Source: Stenotrophomonas sp. 57 (lineage in GTDB: Bacteria; Pseudomonadota; Gammaproteobacteria; Xanthomonadales; Xanthomonadaceae). Taken from it: 64,000 nucleotides of DNA. Where the stretch lies: contig NZ_CP127407.1 in NCBI RefSeq assembly GCF_030291075.1, positions 296,001-360,000 on the forward strand, in the 5' to 3' direction. Each line of letters opens with the position of its first letter. Positions within the stretch are counted from its first letter, which is position 1. The notes below the pieces were generated by a model that worked only from the letters and a program-made list of their open reading frames with translations, had not been told where the DNA came from and searched no databases. The translations under genes and the position numbers were made by a program. Of this stretch, positions 1-7,558 are shown piece by piece.

Positions 1-2
1 AC

Positions 3-176
3 GGCACGCTGCTGATCCAGAGCGAAGGCTTCGATTCGCCGCGCGATGCGGGCCAGTTGATCGCGGTGATCAAGCAGGCCGAGCAGGGCGACCAGCTGCA
101 GAGCGAGCTGTTCAAGCTGGAAGCGGAAGTGGACGCCGTGCTGGCCGCGCTGGCGGTGCTGCGCGAAGCGGCCTGA
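3..176 (+). CDS. C-terminal end of an unidentified protein (5' end outside window)
   Basis: An open frame runs in from the left edge and ends at TGA 174-176, giving 57 residues that start GTLLIQSEGFDSPRDAGQLI. The tail is rich in Leu, Glu, Gln and Ala and probably helical, ending in LAALAVLREAA. The composition and codon choice match the neighbouring real genes. I do not recognise the family from this fragment. A SMAG palindrome follows 12 bases after the stop. Confidence 0.6.
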   Translation, partial: GTLLIQSEGFDSPRDAGQLIAVIKQAEQGDQLQSELFKLEAEVDAVLAALAVLREAA

Positions 177-188
177 CCTGCTCGCCCT

Positions 189-250
189 TGTAGAGCCGAG
201 CCCACGCTCGGCTTGGCGGAAAAGCAGCCGAGCATCGGCTCGGCTCTACA
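189..250. repeat. SMAG-type palindrome pair
   Basis: Two short stem-loops, GAGCCGAGC...GCTCGGCT type, are arranged tail to tail. Both outer ends carry the GTAG/CTAC tetranucleotide that marks S. maltophilia SMAG (REP-like) elements. The pair could fold into one long hairpin in RNA and lies between two plus-strand genes. Confidence 0.85.
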
Positions 251-310
251 GGGCATTGCACCCATGGCATGATGCCCACGCGCCCCCGGCGCGATGACAT
301 GGAGTCTGTG

Positions 311-607
311 ATGGCCTGGTTGTCGCTGCTGCTGTTCCTGCCCTGGTTCCTGCTGCTGGGCAGCCTGTACTGCCTGTTCCCGCGCCAGCCGCGCACTGCG
401 CGGCGGCGCCTGTTTGACAGCGCCACTCTGATGCTGGCTTTCGCCCTGAGTATCGTCTCGATGCTGTGGGGGTACCGCCTGGGCATGGCACAGCCCGGCG
501 CTGGCCCGATCTGGCCGCAGGTACTGGCGGTGCTGTACGCCTACGGCGCGTTCCTGGCGGTGCTGGTGCTGGCCCTGCTGCTGCGGCCGAGGTACCTGGC
601 CCGGTAA
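311..607 (+). CDS. Small inner-membrane protein of unknown function
   Basis: The product has 98 residues. Three hydrophobic stretches are visible: an N-terminal one (about 2-24), a middle one (about 39-57) and a C-terminal one (about 70-93), with Arg/Pro-rich loops between. I chose ATG 311 because GGAG at 301-304 sits six bases upstream. ATG 299 and ATG 269 are in frame but have no ribosome-binding site. The gene is flanked on both sides by SMAG palindromes and is probably transcribed alone. I recognise no family, and no function is suggested. Confidence 0.6.
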   Translation: MAWLSLLLFLPWFLLLGSLYCLFPRQPRTARRRLFDSATLMLAFALSIVSMLWGYRLGMAQPGAGPIWPQVLAVLYAYGAFLAVLVLALLLRPRYLAR

Positions 608-631
608 CCATGCTCGACTGCACGCGCCCTC

Positions 632-699
632 TGTAGAGCCGAGCCCATGCTCGGCTGATGTCTGGTAGAAAGGCAGCCGAGCGTGGGCTCGGCTCTACA
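632..699. repeat. SMAG-type palindrome pair
   Basis: This has the same design as the element at 189-250: GTAGAGCCGAGCCCATGCTCGGCT facing its inverted copy, with a short spacer. It lies downstream of the small membrane protein and may end its transcript. Confidence 0.85.
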
Positions 700-791
700 G
701 AATTGCCCACTCCGACCAAAGCCGCATCGAACCAGCCCCACGCCCGCACCTACCATGGGCATCTGTTCCCGATCCTGCCAGGTGCGTGCCG

Positions 792-1724
792 ATGACCGCC
801 GACCCCAGCATCCATACCATCGATACCGGCTTCCAACGCCCCGGCTTCGATGCGGCCTACCTGATCGTTGAACGCGGCCGCGCGGCCTTCGTCGATTGCG
901 GCACCGGCCTTTCCGTGCCGGCGATGCTGCAGGCGCTGGCCAACGCCGGCCTGGGCGCTGACGCGGTGGACTGGCTGCTGCTGACCCACGTGCACCTGGA
1001 CCACGCCGGTGGCGCAGGCCTGCTGATGCAACAGCTGCCCAACGCAAAGGCGGTGCTGCACCCGCGCGGTGCACCGCACATGATCGACCCGACCCGGCTG
1101 ATTGCCGGTGCCACGGCGGTGTACGGTGCTGAAGAGATCGCGCGCAGCTACGGTCGTATCGAGCCGATTCCCGAACACCGTGTGGTGGTGGCCGAAGACG
1201 GGCACCGCATCGATCTCGCTGGCCGCGAGCTGCTGCTGCTGCACACGCCGGGCCACGCGCTGCACCACTACTGCGTGTGGGATGCGCGCAGCCGCAGCTG
1301 GTTCACCGGCGATACGTTCGGCATCTCCTACCGCGAACTGGACAGTGCGCAGGGCGCTTTCATCTTCCCCACCTCGTCGCCCGTGCAGTTCGATCCCGAG
1401 GCGATGAAGATGTCGATACAGCGCATGCTGGGCTACGCACCGCAGGCGATGTACCTGACCCACTATGGGCGCGTGGAGCAGGTGGAAAAACTGGCCGACG
1501 ACCTGTTCGAGCAGATCGATGCGATGGCCGCCATCGGCCGCCAGTGCGATGGCCGCCCGCACCGTCACCGCTGCCTGCTGGCCGCGTTGCAGGCGTTGTA
1601 TCTGGAACGTGCCCAGCTGCATGGCTGTGCGCTGGACGATGCGGCGGTGACCGCAGTGCTGGCAATGGACATCGAACTCAACGCGCAGGGCCTGGCGTGC
1701 TGGCTGGACCGCATCAGCAGGTAG
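792..1724 (+). CDS. Metallo-beta-lactamase-fold hydrolase
   Basis: This is a 310-residue cytoplasmic enzyme of the metallo-beta-lactamase superfamily. The metal-binding motif THVHLDH is at about residues 65-71, with further ligands in HTPGHALHH and in FTGDTFG, and a late His in LTHYGR. Proteins of this length and motif set include glyoxalase-II-like and lactonase-like enzymes, but the substrate cannot be read from the sequence. ATG 792 is preferred over GTG 786, although both are possible. The TAG stop (1722-1724) lies inside the GTAG head of a SMAG repeat. The gene stands alone between repeats. Confidence 0.85.
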   Translation: MTADPSIHTIDTGFQRPGFDAAYLIVERGRAAFVDCGTGLSVPAMLQALANAGLGADAVDWLLLTHVHLDHAGGAGLLMQQLPNAKAVLHPRGAPHMIDPTRLIAGATAVYGAEEIARSYGRIEPIPEHRVVVAEDGHRIDLAGRELLLLHTPGHALHHYCVWDARSRSWFTGDTFGISYRELDSAQGAFIFPTSSPVQFDPEAMKMSIQRMLGYAPQAMYLTHYGRVEQVEKLADDLFEQIDAMAAIGRQCDGRPHRHRCLLAALQALYLERAQLHGCALDDAAVTAVLAMDIELNAQGLACWLDRISR

Positions 1725-1745
1725 ATCCACGCCACGCGTGGATGA
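1721..1745. repeat. Single SMAG palindrome overlapping a stop codon
   Basis: GTAGATCCACGCCACGCGTGGATGAC is one stem-loop of the ATCCACG subfamily. Its GTAG supplies the TAG stop of the upstream hydrolase gene. Confidence 0.8.
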
Positions 1746-1820
1746 CGTGGGCCCAGGCTGCGCCGTGATGTCACGACCACGTTACACTCTGGTGACTTCC
1801 AAGCTAGCCGTGGTACTGCC

Positions 1821-3482
1821 GTGAATCCGATGCGCGTGTTGCTGCTGTCGTCCTGCCTGTTCGTCGGGGGCCTGGCCCATGCGGCCAATGACCTGCCCGG
1901 CGGCGGCATCGATCCGCAGGCACTGTCGCGTCACGTGCGTGTGCTGGCGTCGGATGAGTTCGAGGGCCGCGCGCCGGCTACCGAGGGCGAAGAACGCACG
2001 GTGCAGTACCTGATCGAGCAGTTCCGCAGCTACGGCCTGCAGCCGGGCGGCGTGGATGGCAGCTGGGTGCAGCCGGTGCCGCTGGTGCGCGCGCAGCTGG
2101 ACGGGCCGGCCAAGGCCAGCCTGTCGCTGAAGCGGGGCAAGCGCACGCTGGCCAACGGCGTGGACGTGACCCTGCAGAGCCTGCAGCCGCGCAAGCGCGT
2201 GCAGATCAAGGACGCGCCGCTGGTGTTCGTCGGCTATGGCATCGACGCGCCGGAACGCCACTGGAATGACTACAAGGACGTGGACCTGCACGGCAAGATC
2301 GCCGTGGTGCTGATCAACGACGCCGATTTCGAGGCCGATGTGCCGGGCGCGTTCGATGGCAAGGCCGTGACCTACTACGGTCGCTGGACCTACAAGTTCG
2401 AGGAAGCCGCGCGCCGCGGCGCCGAGGGCGTGCTGATCGTGCACGAGACTGCGCCGGCTGCCTATGGTTGGGCCACGGTGAAGAGCTCGGGCACTTCGCC
2501 GCTGTTTGACATCGAGCGCAGCCAGGCTGAAGCGATGGCGCAGCACACACCGCTGCGCGGCTGGATGCAGCGTGAGCTGGCCGAGGCGATCTTCGCCGAC
2601 GCGGGCCTGGATTTCGATGCCGAGAAGCACAAGGCAATGCGCGCCGATTTCCGCCCGGTAGCGCTGGACAACGCGAAGCTGAGCGTGGACCTCGCACTCA
2701 AGCGCGAGCAGGTGGTGACCCGCAACGTGGTGGCGAAGCTGCCCGGTGGCGAGCATGGCGACGAGGCGGTGATCTTCTCCGCGCACTGGGATGCGTTCGG
2801 CATCGGCCAGCCGGACGCCAAGGGTGACCGCATCCGCCGCGGCGCGATCGACAACGCCACCGGCGTGGCCACCGTGCTGGAGCTGGGCCGCGTATTTGCC
2901 GCCGGCCCGCAGCCGCAGCGTACGCTGTACTTCGTGGCGCTCACTGCCGAAGAGAAGGGCCTGCTGGGCGCCAGCTACTACGCCGCGCACCCGCTGGCGC
3001 CGCTGGACAAGACCGCCGCGGTGCTCAACATCGAGATGTTCAGCCCGGATGGCCCGACCCGCGATATCGCCTCGTGGGGCAAGGGCCGTGTCTCGCTGGA
3101 AAGGGACCTGGAGCGCGTGGCCAAGGCCCGTGGCCGCAGCTACAGCCCGGACCCGAACCTGGAAGCCGGCTTCTTCTACCGCGCCGACCACTTCGCCTTC
3201 GCCCGTCTGGGCGTGCCGGCGATCACCATCGGCCCGGGCCTGGACAAGCTGGACGGCGGTGTCGAGGCCGGCCGCGCGCTGCGCGAGAAGTACTTCGCTG
3301 ATTGCTACCACCAGGCCTGCGATGCCTGGACCCCGAGCTGGGACCCGAGCGGCCACGCCGCCGACACCCTGCTGGTCTACGACCTGGGCGCCGAGCTGGC
3401 CAACAGCCGCCGCTGGCCGACGTGGGAAAAGGAATCGGAGTTCCGCGGCGCGCGCGACAAGAGCGAAGCGGCCCGCCGTTGA
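1821..3482 (+). CDS. Secreted M28-family metallopeptidase (aminopeptidase)
   Basis: The product has 553 residues. An N-terminal signal peptide ends near HAA (about residue 21), so it is exported. A PA-type insert probably lies at about residues 120-250, before the catalytic domain. Zinc-site residues of family M28 are visible: H322 and D324 in HWDAFG, the Asp of IDNATG, the Glu pair in TAEEKG, a later Asp/Glu in NIEMFSPDG, and a His in YRADHFAF. The family usually removes N-terminal amino acids from peptides in the periplasm or outside the cell. ATG 1821 (ATGCGCGTG lies 9 bases inside) gives the full signal sequence. It appears monocistronic, with SMAG repeats on both sides. Confidence 0.88.
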   Translation: MNPMRVLLLSSCLFVGGLAHAANDLPGGGIDPQALSRHVRVLASDEFEGRAPATEGEERTVQYLIEQFRSYGLQPGGVDGSWVQPVPLVRAQLDGPAKASLSLKRGKRTLANGVDVTLQSLQPRKRVQIKDAPLVFVGYGIDAPERHWNDYKDVDLHGKIAVVLINDADFEADVPGAFDGKAVTYYGRWTYKFEEAARRGAEGVLIVHETAPAAYGWATVKSSGTSPLFDIERSQAEAMAQHTPLRGWMQRELAEAIFADAGLDFDAEKHKAMRADFRPVALDNAKLSVDLALKREQVVTRNVVAKLPGGEHGDEAVIFSAHWDAFGIGQPDAKGDRIRRGAIDNATGVATVLELGRVFAAGPQPQRTLYFVALTAEEKGLLGASYYAAHPLAPLDKTAAVLNIEMFSPDGPTRDIASWGKGRVSLERDLERVAKARGRSYSPDPNLEAGFFYRADHFAFARLGVPAITIGPGLDKLDGGVEAGRALREKYFADCYHQACDAWTPSWDPSGHAADTLLVYDLGAELANSRRWPTWEKESEFRGARDKSEAARR

Positions 3483-3521
3483 GGATCGGAATCGGCGGAG
3501 TGTCATGTCATTTCGCCGGGG

Positions 3522-3608
3522 GTAGAGTCGACTGATAGTCGACTATCGCGCGCAGCGCGGGTTTTTCGGTGCCGACAGAGAGAGCAGTCGACTAACAGTC
3601 GACTCTAC
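3522..3608. repeat. SMAG-type palindrome pair (GTCGACT subfamily)
   Basis: GTAGAGTCGACTGATAGTCGAC faces AGTCGACTAACAGTCGACTCTAC across a spacer that contains CGCGCGCAGCGCGG. It lies between the convergent M28 peptidase gene and the small membrane gene at 3639. Confidence 0.85.
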
Positions 3609-3638
3609 CGATTACCGATTACCGATCAGCGGCCGGCA

Positions 3639-3995
3639 CTACCCGCGCTGGCGCAGCAGCGTCCATGCGCCCCAGCCGCCGGCGGCTAGCGCTGCCAGAT
3701 AGCACGCCACCATCGTACGCAGGCCAACCGATGATCCTGCATTGATGCCCCGATGCAGGCGCAGTTGCAGCGAGCTGTAGCCGCTGCCCAGGTCCACCGC
3801 CAGCTGCAGCGCCAGTGCGCCGCAGAACACCAGCAGGGCGATCCCGAATCCGATGCGTGGCCACGCGGCCTGTGCGTTGGGGCGACGAAGCAGCCAGGCC
3901 AGTGCCGTGGCTGCAGCCAGCGTCGCCGCGATCCACATCAGTGGCGTGGCGGGAGACGCAGCGGCCACCGGCAGTGCACCGGTGGCCGCGATCAC
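3639..3995 (-). CDS. Small membrane protein of unknown function
   Basis: The product is about 118 residues with three likely membrane segments: around LMWIAATLAAATALAWLL, around GIALLVFCGALALQLAV, and near the C-terminus around MVACYLAALAAGGWGAW. I placed the start at GTG 3995 because AAGG precedes it by eight bases and it begins 11 bases after the stop of the upstream permease gene. The longer frame to 4061 would overlap that gene by 56 bases. It is probably co-transcribed with the MFS gene. No family was recognised. Confidence 0.55.
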   Translation of the reverse strand: MIAATGALPVAAASPATPLMWIAATLAAATALAWLLRRPNAQAAWPRIGFGIALLVFCGALALQLAVDLGSGYSSLQLRLHRGINAGSSVGLRTMVACYLAALAAGGWGAWTLLRQRG

Positions 3996-4005
3996 TACAG
4001 CGCCC

Positions 4006-5340
4006 TTATTTGCGGGTGCCGTCGAGCCAGTTCGGGCCTTTGTTGGTGAGGAAGAACACATAGACCATCAACGATACCGCGATCGTGGCGGTGACGTAGA
4101 TGGCGAACCAGTCCACATGACCCGTCTTCAGTGCGCCCTGGTACAGCAGCGGGGCGGTGCCGCCGAACAGCGAGTTGGCCAGCGCATAGCCCAGGCCCAC
4201 GCCCAGTGCACGCACGTGGGTGGGGAACAGTTCGGCCTTCACTACCGCGTTGATCGAGGTGTAGCCGGTGAGGATGACGAAGCCCAGGGCCAGGGTCAGG
4301 AAGGCCAGGGTGGCGTCATGCTGGTGCGGAAGCTGGGTGATCAGGTACCAGCTGTACAGCACGCCGCCCGCGCCGAAGAACACCAGCAGGGTCTTGCGGC
4401 CGATGATGTCCGACAGCCAGCCGCCGACCGGCTGCAGCACCATCAGGAAGGCCAGCACGCCCAGGTTGATCAGGGTGCCGGTCATCGGGTCGTTACCCGC
4501 GAAGGCGCTCTGGATCATCTTCGGGCCGTTCACCGAATAGGTGTAGAAGGCCACAGTGCCACCGGCGGTGATCAGGAAGCACAGCAGCAGCGGCCGCCAC
4601 TGGTGCACGAACAGCTCGTACATCGACCCGGACTTCTGCGCCTTGCCCTCGCGGGCGGCTTCGATCGACGACTCCGACAGCGACTCGTCCATGCCCCGGC
4701 GCAGCCAGAACACCACCACTGCGGCGATGCCACCGATGCCAAAGGCGATGCGCCAACCCCATTCGGAGATTTCCGGCTTGCCCCAGAAGGTCAGCATCAG
4801 CAGCAGGGTCAGTTGGGCCAGCACGTGGCCGCCGACCAGGGTGACGTAGTGGAACGAGGACAGGAAGCCGCGGCGGCCGGGAATGGCGGCCTCGGACATG
4901 TAGGTGGCGCTGGCACCGTATTCGCCACCGGTCGCGAAGCCCTGCAGCAGGCGCGCGAACAGCAGGATGACCGCGGCCCAGATGCCGATGCTGGCCGCCG
5001 TGGGCGTGATGGCGATCAGGAACGAGCACAGCGCCATCACCGTGACCGAGACGGTCAGGGCCAGGCGGCGGCCGTGGCGGTCGGCGAAGCGGCCGAAGAA
5101 CCAGGCACCGATCGGGCGCATCAGGAACGTGGCGGCGAAGATCGCCCATACGTACAGGGTGGAGTTCTTGTCATCGGGCGAGAAGAACTGCGATTCGAAG
5201 TACACGGCGAACACCGAGTACACGTAGACGTCATACCACTCCACCAGGTTGCCGGCGGAGCCTTTGAGGGTATTGGAGATCGAGCGGCGCAGCGCGGCGC
5301 CGTCGTTCGCGGGTACGGCAGGTTGGGACGTGATGCTCAT
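4006..5340 (-). CDS. MFS metabolite:H+ symporter, KgtP-like
   Basis: The product has 444 residues with 12 predicted membrane helices. It belongs to the MHS (metabolite:proton symporter) branch of the major facilitator superfamily, shown by the N-terminal GNLVEWYDVYVYS motif, the loop 2-3 signature FFGRFADRHGRR and the RLLQGFATGGEYGAS segment. These resemble the alpha-ketoglutarate permease KgtP and its relatives for citrate, proline and shikimate. Substrate assignment within the branch is inference. A small membrane protein gene follows 10 bases later, and the nearest upstream gene is divergent. Confidence 0.85.
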   Translation of the reverse strand: MSITSQPAVPANDGAALRRSISNTLKGSAGNLVEWYDVYVYSVFAVYFESQFFSPDDKNSTLYVWAIFAATFLMRPIGAWFFGRFADRHGRRLALTVSVTVMALCSFLIAITPTAASIGIWAAVILLFARLLQGFATGGEYGASATYMSEAAIPGRRGFLSSFHYVTLVGGHVLAQLTLLLMLTFWGKPEISEWGWRIAFGIGGIAAVVVFWLRRGMDESLSESSIEAAREGKAQKSGSMYELFVHQWRPLLLCFLITAGGTVAFYTYSVNGPKMIQSAFAGNDPMTGTLINLGVLAFLMVLQPVGGWLSDIIGRKTLLVFFGAGGVLYSWYLITQLPHQHDATLAFLTLALGFVILTGYTSINAVVKAELFPTHVRALGVGLGYALANSLFGGTAPLLYQGALKTGHVDWFAIYVTATIAVSLMVYVFFLTNKGPNWLDGTRK

Positions 5341-5616
5341 CTGGGTGTGGATCCTCGATGCGGCGCTTCCCTGCGGGAAATATCGGGTACCCGGCGCGCG
5401 AAGGGCGCCGCGGCCAGCCTCCTAGGTACTGCATCCCACGTCAACGCCAGGTGCCGGGAGGCGGGCAGGGCATGGGGACCGCACAGGGTGACAGCAGCCC
5501 GGGGCGGCGGACCATAACTAAAACGTCGTATGCCGGTTCACGGCCCGTCGCAAACCGGAGTGATTTCCCGCAGGCGAAGGCTCTAGAATCGGCGTTCCCC
5601 CGCCTGCTGGTGCGTC

Positions 5617-6522
5617 ATGTCGGCTCCTCTCTCTTCGTCTGCGGCTGCCCCACGGGGTGGCCTTGTCGCGCTGGCATTGCTGCTGGTTTACGTGGTCTGG
5701 GGCTCGACCTACCTGGGCATCGCCAAGGCCCTGCACGGCGGCGCACTGCCACTGACGATGGTCTCCGGCAGCCGGTTCATCATTGCCGGCGGCCTGATGT
5801 TCCTTGCCCTGCGCCTGTTCTGGAAGATGCCGAATCCGACCCTGCGGCAATGGCGCAACCTGGTGGTGATGGGGGTCACCATGCTGGTGCTGGGCAACGG
5901 CATGGTGGTGCTGGCCGAGCGCGAGGTCTCCTCCGGCCTGGCTGCGACCGCGGTGGCCTCGGTACCGCTGTGGATGGCGCTGTTCTCGGCGCTGCGTGGC
6001 CAGCATGCCAGCCGCGGCGAGTGGCTGGGCATTGCCATCGGCTTCCTGGGCGTGGTCTGGCTCAATGCCGGCAGCAGCCTGACCGCCTCGCCGACCGGGC
6101 TGGTGCTGTTGCTGATCGCGCCGGTCGGCTGGGCCTTCGGTTCGGTATGGGCGCGCGGGCTGGACCTGCCGGGCCCATTCATGACCGCGGCCGGGCAGAT
6201 GATCTGCGGTGGCGTGCTGCTGGTGCTGATCGGCCTGGTGGTCGGCGAGCGCCCGACCACGCTGCCCGATACCGGCGGCCTGCTGGCGATGGCGTACCTG
6301 TGCGTGTTCGGTTCCATCGTCGCCTTCACCGCCTACGTGTGGCTGCTGCAGAACGTGCGCCCGGCGCTGGCCGGCAGCTATGCCTACGTCAATCCGGTGA
6401 TCGCGGTGCTGCTGGGCGCACTGCTCAACGGCGAGCGCTTCGGCTGGCGCGACCTGCTGGCGATGGTGGTGATTCTTCTGGGCGTGGTGGTGTTGACGAT
6501 GGCAAGGACACGAAGGAAATGA
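5617..6522 (+). CDS. EamA/DMT-family permease, YedA-like
   Basis: The product has 301 residues and two EamA repeats, giving 10 predicted membrane helices. The first repeat begins VYVVWGSTYLGIAKAL and the second begins PVGWAFGSVWARG. The NPVIAVLLG segment near the C-terminus is typical of drug/metabolite exporters such as YedA. It is an inner-membrane exporter whose substrate is unknown. It overlaps or abuts the next gene (rarD), so the two are probably one transcript. Confidence 0.85.
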   Translation: MSAPLSSSAAAPRGGLVALALLLVYVVWGSTYLGIAKALHGGALPLTMVSGSRFIIAGGLMFLALRLFWKMPNPTLRQWRNLVVMGVTMLVLGNGMVVLAEREVSSGLAATAVASVPLWMALFSALRGQHASRGEWLGIAIGFLGVVWLNAGSSLTASPTGLVLLLIAPVGWAFGSVWARGLDLPGPFMTAAGQMICGGVLLVLIGLVVGERPTTLPDTGGLLAMAYLCVFGSIVAFTAYVWLLQNVRPALAGSYAYVNPVIAVLLGALLNGERFGWRDLLAMVVILLGVVVLTMARTRRK

Positions 6523-6524
6523 GC

Positions 6525-7412
6525 ATGGACGAGAAGGAACAACGCCGGGGCCTGCTGGTCACCGCCTCCACCTTCGTGATCTGGGGCCTGGTGCCGGTGT
6601 ACTGGCACCTGCTCAACGAGGTGCCCTCGTTCCAGATCATCGCCCACCGCATCATCTGGAGCACCGTGCTGGTGCTGGGCTGGCTGGTGCTCAGTGCGCG
6701 CCTGGGCTGGTGGAAAAAGATCGCCGCGCAGCCGCGCGCGCTGCCGATCCTGCTGGTGTCGAGCCTGACCATCGCCTTCAACTGGGGCCTGTACATCTGG
6801 GCGGTCAACGCCGGCCACGTCATCGAGACCAGCCTGGGCTACTTCATCAACCCGCTGGTGAACGTGCTGCTGGGCGTGCTGGTGCTGAAGGAGCGCCTGC
6901 GCCGCCTGCAGTGGGTGGCGGTGGCGATGGCGGCGGTGGGCGTGGCCTGGCTGACCATCGACGCGGGCACGCCGCCGTGGATCGCGTTGGGCCTGGCGTG
7001 CTCGTTCGGCCTGTATGGCCTGCTGCGCAAGCTGGTCTCGGTCGATCCGGTGGCGGGCCTGGGCGTGGAGAGCATGTACCTGTTCCTGCCGGCGCTGGCC
7101 TTCGCGATCTGGGCCGAGAACGGCCATGGCGGTGCGTTCTTCCATGGCTGGGGCTGGCGCAACGACCTGCTGCTGATCTTCGGCGGCGCGATCACCGCAG
7201 TACCGCTGATCGGCTTCGCCTACGGCGTGAAGCGCATTCCGCTGTCGCTGGTCGGCATCCTGCAGTACATCGCGCCGAGCCTGCAGCTGCTGCTGGGTGT
7301 GTTCTTCTTCCATGAGGCGTTCGACACCGCCAAGGCGATCGGCTTCGCCGCGATCTGGGCCGGCCTGGTGTTGTTCGTCGGCGACAACATCCGCACGATG
7401 CGCAAGCGATAA
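6525..7412 (+). CDS. rarD: RarD-type EamA permease
   Basis: The product is 295 residues, the usual RarD length, with 10 predicted membrane helices. Recognisable RarD features are the start RRGLLVTASTFVIWGLVPVY, NWGLYIWAVNAGHVIETSLG, GYFINPL and LQYIAPSLQ. I chose ATG 6525 because AAGGA at 6513-6517 is seven bases upstream. ATG 6519, which forms an ATGA overlap with the previous stop, is too close to that site. RarD was named for chloramphenicol phenotypes, but its natural substrate is not established. It is co-transcribed with the YedA-like gene. Confidence 0.88.
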   Translation: MDEKEQRRGLLVTASTFVIWGLVPVYWHLLNEVPSFQIIAHRIIWSTVLVLGWLVLSARLGWWKKIAAQPRALPILLVSSLTIAFNWGLYIWAVNAGHVIETSLGYFINPLVNVLLGVLVLKERLRRLQWVAVAMAAVGVAWLTIDAGTPPWIALGLACSFGLYGLLRKLVSVDPVAGLGVESMYLFLPALAFAIWAENGHGGAFFHGWGWRNDLLLIFGGAITAVPLIGFAYGVKRIPLSLVGILQYIAPSLQLLLGVFFFHEAFDTAKAIGFAAIWAGLVLFVGDNIRTMRKR

Positions 7413-7417
7413 CGGCG

Positions 7418-7460
7418 CCGGGGTCGGATCCCTCCGCAACGCGGAGGGCTCTGACCCCGG
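7418..7460. repeat. GGGGTC(A/G)GATCCCT palindrome
   Basis: A near-perfect inverted repeat, GGGGTCGGATCCCTCCGC / GCGGAGGGCTCTGACCCC, lies directly after rarD. Related copies are at 10685-10725 and 38377-38416. It is distinct from the SMAG elements because it lacks a GTAG head. Confidence 0.75.
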
Positions 7461-7469
7461 CCTTCCCGC

Positions 7470-7500
7470 AAAAAAGAACGGCGCCCCGAGGGGCGCCGTT
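7470..7500 (-). terminator. Intrinsic terminator of the TonB-dependent receptor gene
   Basis: The stem AACGGCGCCCC-GAG-GGGCGCCGTT is followed on the minus strand by six T. It lies about 60 bases after the receptor stop codon. Confidence 0.75.
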
Positions 7501-7558
7501 CTGCTTCCATCCGCCGCCAGGAGAGAGAGATGGCGGTGGCGGGAACGCGGTTGCAGGC

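Noticed and set aside
792..1724. The metallo-beta-lactamase-fold enzyme as an antibiotic-resistance or quorum-quenching gene
   Set aside because: The fold alone does not show this. It lacks a signal peptide as needed for a periplasmic beta-lactamase, and lactonase activity cannot be read from the motifs.
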